From an uncultured Gammaproteobacteria bacterium (lineage in GTDB: Bacteria > Pseudomonadota > Gammaproteobacteria > PS1 > Pseudothioglobaceae): a DNA stretch of 64,000 nt. A program made the translations under genes and the position numbers. Numbering within the stretch: position 1 is the first letter of the stretch; every line of letters starts with the position of its first letter. The notes beneath the pieces were generated by a model. That model was given only the letters and a program-made list of their open reading frames with translations, was not told the DNA's origin and ran no database searches. Positions 14,704 through 24,165 of this stretch are shown piece after piece. The stretch covers positions 56,536 to 120,535 of the forward strand of contig CABWZI010000002.1 in NCBI GenBank assembly GCA_902509905.1, given 5' to 3'.

Positions 14704-16548
14704 ATGTTAGGTGCAATAAGAAATAAATCAAAAGGCTGGGTGGCCTATCTCATCGTTGGTTTAATTACAGTTCCATTCGCTCTATTTGGAATTCAGGATT
14801 ATGCAGCTAGGTCCGCAAATACCTCGATTGCAAAAGTTGATGGAGAGGATATTGATATTAATATATACTACCAAGAATTGAATTCTCAGCAACGTAATTT
14901 GCAGCAGCAACTGGGTGCTGCATACACACAGGAGATTGATAATACTCTTAAGCAAACTCTTCTAGATTCTTTAATCAATGAAAAGCTTATCGAAAACTAT
15001 GCCAACTCCTTAGATATTGTTACTCTCGATGATGAGGTGAAGTCAGTTATTGAAATGAACCAAGCATTTTTGGTTGACGGAGAGTTCTCACAAGATCGTT
15101 ATATTCAATTACTCAGGCTCAATAGTTATACTCCAGCTGGATATGAAATTGCACAGTCTAAGGCGCTTAATCGCGAACAAGTCAAAAGAAATTTGAGCGG
15201 CTCAGCCTTTATGTCTTCGACTCAAACCGAGCAATTGAACGATCTAGCATCTCAGCAAAGAGAGGTTTCTTACTTGGCACTTAACACTGAAAACTACATA
15301 GATCAGGTTAGTGTCTCTCAAAGCCAAATTTCAGACTATTTTAATGATAATAGGTCAAGTTTTATTGAAGGCAGAAAGGTCAAGGTAGATTTTGTTGAGC
15401 TCACATTGGATGCGATGGAAGAGCCGGAAAGTCCAACTAGTGACGAGCTTAAAAGTTTGTATGATGACAACGCCGAACTATTTACCAATCCAGAGAGAAG
15501 AAGAGCTCAGCATATTTTGGTTGAAAGTGAAGAGTTAGCAAATGAACTGTTAGGTCAAATTAAAGAGGGCGCTGATTTTGCTGAACTTGCTAGAGCAAAC
15601 TCTGAGGACACCTTATCGAATAAAGAGGGCGGCGACCTTGGCTTTTTCGAAAGAGAGCTAATGGGCGCTGAATTTGATGAGGCTGCATTTGCTATGAATA
15701 TTGGCGATGTCAGCGAGGTTATTCCAACAGATTACGGGTATTTTCATATTATTAAGTTGACCGGTATTGAGTCAGAAACAATGCAATCTTTCGATGAGGT
15801 CGAAGACCAACTTGTTTCGCTGTATATCAAACAAGCTAAAGAAAAGTCACTGTTTGGCTCTCTTGAGGAGTTCATGAATTTGTCATATGAAGAGTCATTA
15901 GACATGGTTGCTGACCAGTTTGGTTTAGAGCTTCAAACGAGTGAGTATTTTTCTGAGAGAAGCGATCAGTATGATCCAAAATTTGTAGCCTCCGCGTTTA
16001 GCTCTGCTGTGATTGATGAGGGCGAAAACTCTGAGGTAATGGAGATGAGTCCAGAAAAATTTGTCGTTTTAACTCTATCTGATCTTCAATCTCAGCGAGA
16101 AAGAGAGTTAACTGAGGTAGAAGGTCAAATTGAAATAGCATTGAAGACAGATGCAGCAAAAGAGATTGTCGATAATTTAGCTGAAAATATTGCCTCAGCA
16201 CTCTCGAGTGGTGATGAGCAGACTGCGAATCAAATCATTTCTGAAAATAATTTAGAGTGGGTTAATGAAGGTTGGATTTCGAGAGCAAATCAGTTGCCAT
16301 ATGATGTGACTTCTTTATCTTTTACTCTTGCTAAGCCTGAAGAGGGTAGACACACTTACAGTGCTGAGAGCGCTAACAGATTTACTTCATTGGTTATAGA
16401 TTTGGCTGGCGTAAAAACTCCGGAGGGTGAATCGGATACAGGTATATCTGCTCTCTATTTAAGCCAGGAGAACAATGAAATGTTTATCTCTTTAATTAAA
16501 CAGCTTAGAGAAAACGCTGAGATAAAAGTTTTTACTGACCTGCTCTAA
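14704..16548 (+). CDS. ppiD: Peptidylprolyl isomerase PpiD (SurA N-terminal domain)
   Basis: This 614-aa protein has the PpiD layout. A short cytoplasmic N-terminus and one membrane helix (about residues 12-30) precede a SurA-N-like chaperone region. One parvulin domain (about residues 265-360) contains [25 protein letters not shown] and [15 protein letters not shown] long C-terminal domain follows. PpiD sits beside the Sec translocon and aids folding of newly exported proteins. Length is close to the E. coli protein (623 aa). A TATAAT box at 14614-14619 lies about 85 bp upstream. The 3' end overlaps fabI on the opposite strand by 4 bp. Confidence 0.95.
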   Translation: MLGAIRNKSKGWVAYLIVGLITVPFALFGIQDYAARSANTSIAKVDGEDIDINIYYQELNSQQRNLQQQLGAAYTQEIDNTLKQTLLDSLINEKLIENYANSLDIVTLDDEVKSVIEMNQAFLVDGEFSQDRYIQLLRLNSYTPAGYEIAQSKALNREQVKRNLSGSAFMSSTQTEQLNDLASQQREVSYLALNTENYIDQVSVSQSQISDYFNDNRSSFIEGRKVKVDFVELTLDAMEEPESPTSDELKSLYDDNAELFTNPERRRAQHILVESEELANELLGQIKEGADFAELARANSEDTLSNKEGGDLGFFERELMGAEFDEAAFAMNIGDVSEVIPTDYGYFHIIKLTGIESETMQSFDEVEDQLVSLYIKQAKEKSLFGSLEEFMNLSYEESLDMVADQFGLELQTSEYFSERSDQYDPKFVASAFSSAVIDEGENSEVMEMSPEKFVVLTLSDLQSQRERELTEVEGQIEIALKTDAAKEIVDNLAENIASALSSGDEQTANQIISENNLEWVNEGWISRANQLPYDVTSLSFTLAKPEEGRHTYSAESANRFTSLVIDLAGVKTPEGESDTGISALYLSQENNEMFISLIKQLRENAEIKVFTDLL

Positions 16549-17330
16549 AGATCAGGCCCTTTTTCATAAAAGTTATATCCTGCGTCGACATAGGTCACCT
16601 CTCCTGTAACGCCTGATGCTAAATCAGAGCACAAGAATGCAGCTACATTGCCGACTTCTTCAATACTGACATTACGCTTAAGCGCGGAGCTCTCAGCTGC
16701 ATGATCAAGTAGTTTACCAAACCCTTTTATCCCACTCGCTGCCAGAGTTTTAATAGCTCCTGCTGATACAGCGTTGACCCTGATGCCTTTCTCAGCACCC
16801 ATAGCTGCAGCCATATATCTAACATTTGCCTCAAGTGAAGCTTTAGCTATACCCATAACGTTGTAATTTGGTATCGCTCTTAGTGCACCCAAGTAACTTA
16901 GAGTCAGTAAGGCGCCATTTTCATTGAGCATTGGCATTGCTGCTTTTGCAAGCGCGGTAAAGCTGTATGAGCTAATTTCATGAGCCTTCAAGAAGCCTTC
17001 ACGCGTTGTAACCTCAAGATAGTTGCCATCCAGTTCGGATCTTTCAGCAAAGGCAACAGAATGGATTAATATATCAAAGCTGTCCCATGACTTTTTAAGA
17101 TCATCAAAGGTTTCATTAATTTGCTCATCACTTGATACGTCGCAAGGAATGACGATTGACGAGTTACAAATCTCAGCACATTTTTCAACGCGACCCTTGA
17201 GTTTTTCTGTCTGATAGGTAAAAGCAACCTCACAACCATTCGCTGCCATTGATTCAGCAATCCCCCAAGCGATTGAGCGATTTGATGCAACACCAACAAT
17301 GAGTGCTTTTTTACCCGTTAAAAAACCCAT
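16545..17330 (-). CDS. fabI: Enoyl-[acyl-carrier-protein] reductase (NADH) FabI
   Basis: This 261-aa short-chain dehydrogenase carries FabI hallmarks. These are [25 protein letters not shown] at the nucleotide-binding start, [10 protein letters not shown] near residue 88, and the catalytic region [20 protein letters not shown], with the Tyr and Lys spaced as in FabI (Y-x6-K) rather than the Y-x3-K of classical SDRs. It carries out the last step of each fatty-acid elongation cycle. The gene is convergent with ppiD and diverges from lspA across 143 bp. Confidence 0.97.
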   Translation of the reverse strand: MGFLTGKKALIVGVASNRSIAWGIAESMAANGCEVAFTYQTEKLKGRVEKCAEICNSSIVIPCDVSSDEQINETFDDLKKSWDSFDILIHSVAFAERSELDGNYLEVTTREGFLKAHEISSYSFTALAKAAMPMLNENGALLTLSYLGALRAIPNYNVMGIAKASLEANVRYMAAAMGAEKGIRVNAVSAGAIKTLAASGIKGFGKLLDHAAESSALKRNVSIEEVGNVAAFLCSDLASGVTGEVTYVDAGYNFYEKGPDL

Positions 17331-17473
17331 GAAACCTCCACAATATTTATAATAGAATCAGAGATTAATTATAAACACATTGACTCAATAGTTGCCCTTT
17401 AGTTAGTATTTGAGCCTAATTGAGTGCATATTAATCTAAAGCACTAAATTTATTTTATTTAATCGAATTATTA

Positions 17474-17938
17474 ATGAAGCATAAAGGCTACTTCCTGTTA
17501 TTTTTAGTTTTGGTTTTTTCAGACCAATTCACCAAACAAATCTTTATGACCTCATTTGAATTAGGCCAGTCAGTGGCAATTAATCCATATCTGAGTTGGA
17601 CCTATCTTCATAACACAGGGGCGGCTTTTAGTATTTTGTCTGATGGTGGCTGGATAGGAAAAACATTCCTATTAGGTGTGTCTATTTTTGTCTCTCTTTG
17701 GGTTATCTGGTGGGCTCAGAAAACACCTTCAATATTTAAACAGAAATTGTTTGGACAGTTTTTTCTTCTCTCTGGCGCGGTTGGAAATTTAATTGATAGA
17801 TCGCTATACGGATATGTCATTGATTTTATTGATCTTCATGTGAAGAGTTTCTATTGGCCTGTCTTTAATTTAGCTGATAGCTTTATTTTTATTGGTGTTG
17901 CTCTCATCATATTTGAGAGAAAATCATCTGCTCAGTAG
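17474..17938 (+). CDS. lspA: Lipoprotein signal peptidase
   Basis: This 154-aa protein has four membrane helices and is of the signal peptidase II family. The two catalytic aspartates lie in GNLIDR (near residue 115) and FNLADS (near residue 138). HNTGAAFSIL near residue 47 is the other conserved box. It removes signal peptides from diacylglyceryl-modified prolipoproteins. Possible substrates in this window include the subtilase lipoprotein at 42.6 kb. Confidence 0.96.
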   Translation: MKHKGYFLLFLVLVFSDQFTKQIFMTSFELGQSVAINPYLSWTYLHNTGAAFSILSDGGWIGKTFLLGVSIFVSLWVIWWAQKTPSIFKQKLFGQFFLLSGAVGNLIDRSLYGYVIDFIDLHVKSFYWPVFNLADSFIFIGVALIIFERKSSAQ

Positions 17939-17997
17939 AATTCGAGTGCTTTAATGAAAGCATAGAAATGGTAGAATAATAACTTAATGAATGAATT

Positions 17998-18567
17998 ATG
18001 AACTTGATGAGAAACACTCTTATATTGCCCCTAATGTTACTTTTCAGTATTGCAGCCAATGCTGGCTTTAACAAGATCTCTAATTCTGGTGAAACGCTTC
18101 CTTTAGAGAGTGAGAGTTGGTCATGCGTTTTGGATGATGAAACATCACTCGTTTGGGAAGTTAAAACTGACAAGAAGGGCATTCAATATGCTCTTAATAC
18201 CTACACATGGTTTGACGGAGAGAGTGGCAGGGATAATGGTACCTTCAGTAAAAATTGCTACTGGGGAAAGAACTGTAATACCCAATCATTCATTAAAGAC
18301 ATTAACAAGGCAGAGCTTTGCGGCTATTCAGATTGGAGACTGCCAACTAGGAGCGAGTTAAATTCAATTGTTGACTATTACGGAGAGGGTGATTTACTGA
18401 TTGATGCTGATTTCTTTCCAAACACTCAGATGGATGGCTACTGGACCTCTACTTCTGTTAAATCTAACCCTAAAATGGCCTATGAAACACCATTCTTCTA
18501 TGGCGGCTCGATGGCTCGTGATAAGACCATTGACACTTTTGTAAGACTTGTCAGAAGTGCTGACTAG
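17998..18567 (+). CDS. Secreted DUF1566 (Lcl-like) domain protein
   Basis: This 189-aa protein has a signal peptide (MRNTLILPLMLLFSIAANA, cleavage after ANA). It has the DUF1566/Lcl C-terminal domain signature LCGYSDWRLPTRSELNSIVDY and a final YWTSTS...FVRLV pattern. Four cysteines in the mature part could form disulfides. Domains of this kind occur in surface and adhesion-related proteins; its role here is unknown. Its last 20 bases overlap the start of recJ. The start could be the ATG at 17998 or the second methionine nine bases later. Confidence 0.8.
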   Translation: MNLMRNTLILPLMLLFSIAANAGFNKISNSGETLPLESESWSCVLDDETSLVWEVKTDKKGIQYALNTYTWFDGESGRDNGTFSKNCYWGKNCNTQSFIKDINKAELCGYSDWRLPTRSELNSIVDYYGEGDLLIDADFFPNTQMDGYWTSTSVKSNPKMAYETPFFYGGSMARDKTIDTFVRLVRSAD

Positions 18568-20254
18568 AGAGATCGATCAATCACTGTTTGAGTCTTACTC
18601 TGACGATATACCTCTTTTTCTGAAAAGAATCTATGCTGCAAGAGGTGTGTCTGAATCTCAACTCTCGATGGCCCTTCCAGGACTTATCAAACCGAACTTC
18701 GATCAGCTCAATATTGCCCTCGAGCTTCTAGAGCAATGCCTAATAGAAGATAAGCGTATTTTAATCGTTGGAGACTTTGATGCAGACGGGGCAACTGCGA
18801 GTGCTGTAGCCATTAGAGCACTCAGACTCATGGGCGCTAAATACGTTGACTTTTTGGTTCCTAACAGGTTCAAGCATGGCTATGGATTAAGTCCTGAGAT
18901 TGTGAAGGAGGCTAAGCGTGACAAAGAGCCAGACCTCATTATTACGGTTGATAACGGCATATCTAGTAATGAAGGAGCTGCATTAGCAAGATCACTTGAT
19001 ATTGATGTCATCATCACAGATCATCATCTTCCTCCTAATGAACTTCCAAATGCCAATGCAATAATTAATCCAAATCTCAGAGGGTGTGACTTTCCCTCGA
19101 AAAATTTAGCTGGGGTTGGCGTTAGTTTTTATTTGTTCTCATCTCTTAAGACTCATCTTGCAAAGCAGGGCTATTTTGAGAAAAATAACATACAAAATCC
19201 TGACCTAAGAGTCCTTTTAGATTTAGTTGCGCTTGGAACAGTTGCTGACGTTGTAAAACTGGATCAAAATAACAGAATTCTTGTCAATGAGGGAATAAAG
19301 CGGATTCGTCAAAAGAACTGCTCAAAAGGCATCTTAGCAATCCTTGAGCTCACTAAGCGTCCAATCGAAACATTGCAGGCTTCAGACCTAGGATTTACTG
19401 TAGCCCCGAGAATTAATGCAGCAGGAAGGCTGAGTGACATTTCTCAAGGGATAAGGTGTCTTCTCTCAGAGGATATGAATGATGCAAGAAGGTATGCGCA
19501 AACCCTTGAAGAGTTCAATATTAAAAGGCGCAAAGAGCAGACAAGAATGCAGGATGAGGCGCTCGCTATTGTTGAAAGTCAAGCCATTGATCAGAGTGAT
19601 TTCGCCATTGTGCTTTATGATGATTCATGGCATGAAGGAGTAGTTGGAATTGTAGCTGGAAAGCTCAAAGAAACCTACCAGTGCCCCTCGGCAGTATTTG
19701 CCAAAGCTGATGATGTCTTGAAGGGCTCAATACGCTCCATTAAGGATGTTCATATTAAAGACTTACTCGATCTAGTGGATCGAGACAATCCAGGACTCAT
19801 TGAAAAGTTTGGAGGGCATGCGATGGCTGCAGGTCTCACGATTAAACCTCAAAACTTTGAAAAGTTTAAAAATGCATTTACTGAGGCAATTGCAAAGCAT
19901 CTCAAAGGCAAAAAACCGATTGTTGAGCTCTTAACTGATGGCCAACTTGACTTATCAGAAATCACATTTAAGAATGCAGATCTTTTGCGTCAAGCCTCGC
20001 CATGGGGACAGGGCTTTGAAGAGCCTATCTTCTATGGAGACTTCGAATTGGTGGAGCAACGAGTTGTTGGTGAAAAGCATCTGAAGTGCAATTTAAAACT
20101 CCAAGGAACAAACTCAGTATTAGAGGGAATTGCTTTTTTTCAAGAAAAGATAGATTCAAAGAAGGTTAGGGCGGCTTACAAACTAAATGTCAACTCATTT
20201 AGAGGAAATGAATCTTTGCAGCTTATGATTGAGTCAATTGAAAAAATTAACTAA
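18548..20254 (+). CDS. recJ: Single-stranded-DNA-specific exonuclease RecJ
   Basis: This 568-aa protein is of the DHH phosphoesterase family. Motif I is IVGDFDADGATASAV (near residue 76), the DHH motif is ITDHHLPP (near residue 158), and the DHHA1 glycine motif GGHAMAAGL comes near residue 418. RecJ degrades single-stranded DNA 5' to 3' in recombination and mismatch repair. The start is a TTG inside the end of the DUF1566 gene; a GTG nine bases later is an alternative. It ends with a 4-bp overlap with the convergent serine hydrolase gene. Confidence 0.96.
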   Translation: MSEVLTREIDQSLFESYSDDIPLFLKRIYAARGVSESQLSMALPGLIKPNFDQLNIALELLEQCLIEDKRILIVGDFDADGATASAVAIRALRLMGAKYVDFLVPNRFKHGYGLSPEIVKEAKRDKEPDLIITVDNGISSNEGAALARSLDIDVIITDHHLPPNELPNANAIINPNLRGCDFPSKNLAGVGVSFYLFSSLKTHLAKQGYFEKNNIQNPDLRVLLDLVALGTVADVVKLDQNNRILVNEGIKRIRQKNCSKGILAILELTKRPIETLQASDLGFTVAPRINAAGRLSDISQGIRCLLSEDMNDARRYAQTLEEFNIKRRKEQTRMQDEALAIVESQAIDQSDFAIVLYDDSWHEGVVGIVAGKLKETYQCPSAVFAKADDVLKGSIRSIKDVHIKDLLDLVDRDNPGLIEKFGGHAMAAGLTIKPQNFEKFKNAFTEAIAKHLKGKKPIVELLTDGQLDLSEITFKNADLLRQASPWGQGFEEPIFYGDFELVEQRVVGEKHLKCNLKLQGTNSVLEGIAFFQEKIDSKKVRAAYKLNVNSFRGNESLQLMIESIEKIN

Positions 20255-21561
20255 TCATTATTAAGAACGTCAAATACTAATTTTTTGAAATTAAAATTGT
20301 CATGTATAGCTTGAATTGCAATGATTCTCTCTCTTTCAAAATCTATTACAAAAATTTGACCTCCAAATCCATCCATCATAACAATTGGTCTATGTATCCC
20401 TTGAAAGTGAGTATGAAACTGGCCTGCATATTTTTCAGTGTACCCCAATCTAAATCCTGAAGAGTATCTCTTATTTTTAGGAATAGCATTATCATAAACA
20501 CTCTTCAAATACTTGCCTACACAAGTATCTTGTTGCCAATCATTAAGTATTGCCCTGGAAACTCTTAAGTAATCATATCTATTTCCATAAAATTGATTCC
20601 AAAATGTTTTGTCGTTAACAGTTGCGTTCTCTTGTTTAAGAAAAAAAACACTATCTTCAATTTGAGCTTTTTCTTGGAAGACTTTATTTAATAGTATTTG
20701 AAAATTATCTCCAGTTTTATGAACCACATATGTACCTAAAAGATTAGTTAAAAATCCATGATAATTATGTTTAGAGGTTGATTTTTTTGAGTTACGAAAT
20801 TCATTTTGCAATATATCTTCAACCGGATAGTTGTTGTACCAACGATTGGAATTAATTAGTCCATTTTGAGTCACATAGTAATGGTCTCCAGCATTCATAT
20901 TCAGTAAATCAATTATTTTTTGATTGTCGTATAAAGTATTTTTAGCTGCAGGCCAATCATCTATTTTTGCATCAATACTGGATATATAGCCATCACATAT
21001 AGCATGTCCCACAATATATGAGGTTATGCTTTTACCTGCTGATTGAGAATGTAATTTTGATTGGTTATTGAATAACTCTCCAAAGCGCTCTTTGGGCGTT
21101 ATTTCATCAATAACTATCTTGCCTTTTTCATAAATCAAGTAACTTAGCAATGCGGTCTTTTGAAATTCATTTTTGACATCTTTATTCTCCCTTAAGTCAG
21201 ATTTAAAGGTATAGGGTCTATTAGATTTTTCAATATTATATTTATATCCATCATTTGGCCATCTTTTGTAAAACCTATCCCATTCATTTAAATAGCTATC
21301 TAAAAAATAATAAAGTGTTTGATAATTTGGATTAGCATCTTCTGGTATTTCAGCTCTTCCTCCATACCTGTCAATTCCAGCGTCAGATGAGGCTGAAGCT
21401 TTTGATGAGGAATTATTGCTACTGCCACCACCGCAGTTGTAAACAAAATAAGTGCCATCTACAGAAATACTCTTAACTGGATCACTGCCATCAGGACATG
21501 ACCCTGCATAGCTTTGCAATGAAAAGAAAGAGAAAATTAAAAGAATTAAAAGCTTTTTCAT
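20251..21561 (-). CDS. Secreted beta-lactamase-related serine hydrolase
   Basis: This 436-aa protein has a signal peptide (MKKLLILLIFSFFSLQSYAGS). It has features of the class C beta-lactamase / esterase fold. The nucleophile box SAGKS (near residue 178, S-x-x-K) is followed by a DGYISSIDAKIDDW segment typical of this family, and a late GFGGQ resembles the third motif. A serine/alanine-rich linker follows a short cysteine-containing N-terminal piece. Substrate is unknown; family members hydrolyse amides or esters, for example 6-aminohexanoate oligomers. I chose the ATG; a TTG 18 bases upstream is less likely. It is followed upstream on the same strand by another secreted protein gene (40-bp gap). 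Confidence 0.65.
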   Translation of the reverse strand: MKKLLILLIFSFFSLQSYAGSCPDGSDPVKSISVDGTYFVYNCGGGSSNNSSSKASASSDAGIDRYGGRAEIPEDANPNYQTLYYFLDSYLNEWDRFYKRWPNDGYKYNIEKSNRPYTFKSDLRENKDVKNEFQKTALLSYLIYEKGKIVIDEITPKERFGELFNNQSKLHSQSAGKSITSYIVGHAICDGYISSIDAKIDDWPAAKNTLYDNQKIIDLLNMNAGDHYYVTQNGLINSNRWYNNYPVEDILQNEFRNSKKSTSKHNYHGFLTNLLGTYVVHKTGDNFQILLNKVFQEKAQIEDSVFFLKQENATVNDKTFWNQFYGNRYDYLRVSRAILNDWQQDTCVGKYLKSVYDNAIPKNKRYSSGFRLGYTEKYAGQFHTHFQGIHRPIVMMDGFGGQIFVIDFERERIIAIQAIHDNFNFKKLVFDVLNND

Positions 21562-21618
21562 CAATAAATTATAAATCAATTTGATCTATATGGAATTGCG
21601 ACTGTTCGATCTTTTTAG

Positions 21619-22974
21619 CTATCGATCTACATTGAATTCAAGGTAAGAGACAATACTTGTAGAGGCGGAGAGGATTGCTCTGTAAAGGCTTTTAGCTTCT
21701 GAATTAGTTTGATTATTAAAAAAATCAAAATAACATTTTTGTTTTTTGGCAATTTCAATATCATTAGTTGAGATGACAAAGGACAGCTTATCCCACCACC
21801 ATCCAGGGAGCTTTCCGCAATGCTCAATTGAAGGTTTAGCAAAATCCTTAAGAGGCGCAATTTCATTTTCATTCGAAATTAAAACTAGAGCAGTAAAATT
21901 CTCACTTTCGCGAATTGAAGCAAGAGAGTTAATAAATAAGTTTTTATTCAACTCATTACTCTCTATCACTCCTCTAATATGCGCTTTGTGGAGCTCATCA
22001 TCGTGCAGTTTTTTAGAATCTTCAGGGGATGAATTGGCTTTAAATACTCCATCTAGATAGTTAATTTTGAAGACTGTATTTGGTCCTAAAACATATGGCT
22101 GATAAATCTTATTTAGGAGCCTACGTGCAGCTTTCTCTTTAGCCAACTCATCATTGAACATTTTTTCAGCATTATCTTTTGCCAGTTTCATTTTCTCAAT
22201 TTCTTGACTGTCTTTGCAATTAAAGATAGTCATGATCCCACCAGCCCAATCCTCTACATCAATCCAAATTTTTGCAGCAGGGTATGCTTCAAAAGACTTG
22301 AAATTGAACGTCTTCGATTTTTGATGTTTTTTTAGTTCAATAAAAAGTGGTTTTTTTGCTGACTCGCCGTTATTAACAAACAAATGAAAGTAGGCCATTT
22401 TGCCAACAATGTGCCCATCTTTTGTGAGGCGTAAATTAACCTCATCTTTCAGATATTTAGGATCATTAGAGAGTCCGCCTGTTTTCCATCTACCATCTAG
22501 AGTAACCTTAGAACCATTGATAATTAAAGATCCCTGGGCCATGTTCCAGTCTTCAATCTCTCCTTCTGGATTATTTTCATAGACAACGCGTTGAAGCTTA
22601 AATCCACAGATGAGTGGATTTTGAAGATTAGCTAATTGATATTGTTTAAAAGATTTCGTAAAGTCTGCGGCGCTCTCCTGCGGCGCAATTTGAATCAATT
22701 CTTCTAAAACATCTTCACTAAACACAATGTCATAAATTTCTATTCCTGAATTACCAGAACTTTGATCTGATGATGCATTGGGATCAATTGATGCAATGCC
22801 GTCATTACAAAGGATACCTCTTTTTTTAACTTCTTCAGCAATGTATTCAGGAGGTGAAGATTGCTGCATCCAGCCGCATAATGCATCATCAGGCCAATCA
22901 TCAAGGTAATCAGCACTGACAACATTAGCTGAAAATAATAATAAAAAAACAAGTAATTTCTTGAATCGTTTCAT
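21619..22974 (-). CDS. Unknown secreted protein, 451 aa
   Basis: This protein has a signal peptide (MKRFKKLLVFLLLFSANVVSA) and a short N-terminal unit with DDWPDDALCGWM and KKRGILC, which places two cysteines in a compact module. A beta-rich middle part follows, with a charged, probably coiled-coil stretch (EIEKMKLAKDNAEKMFND) at about residues 258-290. No known enzyme motif is seen. It is upstream of, and probably co-transcribed with, the serine hydrolase gene. Confidence 0.65.
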   Translation of the reverse strand: MKRFKKLLVFLLLFSANVVSADYLDDWPDDALCGWMQQSSPPEYIAEEVKKRGILCNDGIASIDPNASSDQSSGNSGIEIYDIVFSEDVLEELIQIAPQESAADFTKSFKQYQLANLQNPLICGFKLQRVVYENNPEGEIEDWNMAQGSLIINGSKVTLDGRWKTGGLSNDPKYLKDEVNLRLTKDGHIVGKMAYFHLFVNNGESAKKPLFIELKKHQKSKTFNFKSFEAYPAAKIWIDVEDWAGGIMTIFNCKDSQEIEKMKLAKDNAEKMFNDELAKEKAARRLLNKIYQPYVLGPNTVFKINYLDGVFKANSSPEDSKKLHDDELHKAHIRGVIESNELNKNLFINSLASIRESENFTALVLISNENEIAPLKDFAKPSIEHCGKLPGWWWDKLSFVISTNDIEIAKKQKCYFDFFNNQTNSEAKSLYRAILSASTSIVSYLEFNVDR

Positions 22975-23007
22975 AAATTGCGACCTGAAGAGTCCTTTAA
23001 TTTAGAT

Positions 23008-24165
23008 TCAAGAAAAAATGAAATCAAATACTCTAGGGAGTTTTGAGTCGAAGAAGACTTGACTTGCAATCAAATCATGATCAAGCCCTAAAGACTTTTC
23101 AATGCAAGCGGCGCAAACCGATCGATAATCTATCGTTGCCATCAAATCTCTTTGCTCAAACTGCTCATTTTTGGCAAGTCCAGGCCAATTAGCTATCACT
23201 CTAGACTTTTTAATGCTTCCACCGGCAATCAGGCCAACGGTTCCATAGCCGTGATCAGTTCCCCAAGTGCCGTTCATTGCAACAGTCCTTCCAAACTCAG
23301 TAAGTGTCAAAATAATACTTCTATCCCAGGCATTTCCGAGTCCTCTCTTATAAGCTGCAATAACGTTATCAACTTTCGCTAACCTTTCACCATGATCCTT
23401 TCCCTCGCCGTCACCTTGACTTGCATGAGTATCAAAGTCATCAAGCCTAATTACTGATGCTATTGGCCCTCCTTTTTTTGACATAGCGTTTCCAGCGTAT
23501 TCTGCCAAACTCTCAGCATCTCTGGGAATATTTCCCAGATTTTCAATACTCTTCTGTTTGACTTTTTGAAAGACTTTTGCGCCGTACATGCTGTGAACTT
23601 TTGAGAGCGTATCAACAAGGTTATTGTTTATTTTGTTTGAATTTTGTATGTTTGCTGGAAAGAAATTATCATTTTCATTGTAGCCTCTCAAAATGAGTGG
23701 CATGTCCAGTGAAAGTGCTCTACCAGGGATTTTTGCCAACTCAAGAGACCGCCCAAGCCAGCCTGTTTTTTCAGAAAACGGACTTAAACCGCCACCTTCA
23801 ACCAGATTTTGTCCTTCAAAGTGCGATCTCTTCTTGTATGGAAAAGACGTTGCATGAACTATAGAGGCGTTGTTAGTGGCCATAAAAGATGACAGTTTTT
23901 TCAAAGAAGGGTGAAGCCCAAAGAATGAGTTCAGCTTTAAGTAATCCTCTGGAATGAGAGAACTTCTCATTTTTTCAAGGTTAGGGTCACCAAACGGAGG
24001 AACTGCAGTCAGACCATCCATTCCACCTTCTAAAATAATCACTGAAATATTTCCAGGGGGATTATCACTAGTAAAGCCTGGAAGCGGTATTCCAGATAAG
24101 AATAGTGAGGCACCTGATGCCTTTAAAAAATCCCTTCTTGTTAGTTTATAGTTATGCATGTTCAA
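23008..24165 (-). CDS. DUF1501 domain protein (twin-arginine-like signal)
   Basis: This 385-aa protein begins with a Tat-type signal, TRRDFLKASGASLFLSGIPL. It has the DUF1501 core: SVIILEGGMDGL, a GLHPSL box, DDFDTHASQG and ILTLTEFGRTVAMNG near residue 284, and GTDHGYG. DUF1501 proteins belong to the alkaline-phosphatase/sulfatase-like superfamily and are exported folded. The gene overlaps the end of the DUF1800 gene by 14 bp (8 bp if the second ATG is used). The two families are commonly found paired; their joint function is not established. Confidence 0.88.
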   Translation of the reverse strand: MNMHNYKLTRRDFLKASGASLFLSGIPLPGFTSDNPPGNISVIILEGGMDGLTAVPPFGDPNLEKMRSSLIPEDYLKLNSFFGLHPSLKKLSSFMATNNASIVHATSFPYKKRSHFEGQNLVEGGGLSPFSEKTGWLGRSLELAKIPGRALSLDMPLILRGYNENDNFFPANIQNSNKINNNLVDTLSKVHSMYGAKVFQKVKQKSIENLGNIPRDAESLAEYAGNAMSKKGGPIASVIRLDDFDTHASQGDGEGKDHGERLAKVDNVIAAYKRGLGNAWDRSIILTLTEFGRTVAMNGTWGTDHGYGTVGLIAGGSIKKSRVIANWPGLAKNEQFEQRDLMATIDYRSVCAACIEKSLGLDHDLIASQVFFDSKLPRVFDFIFS

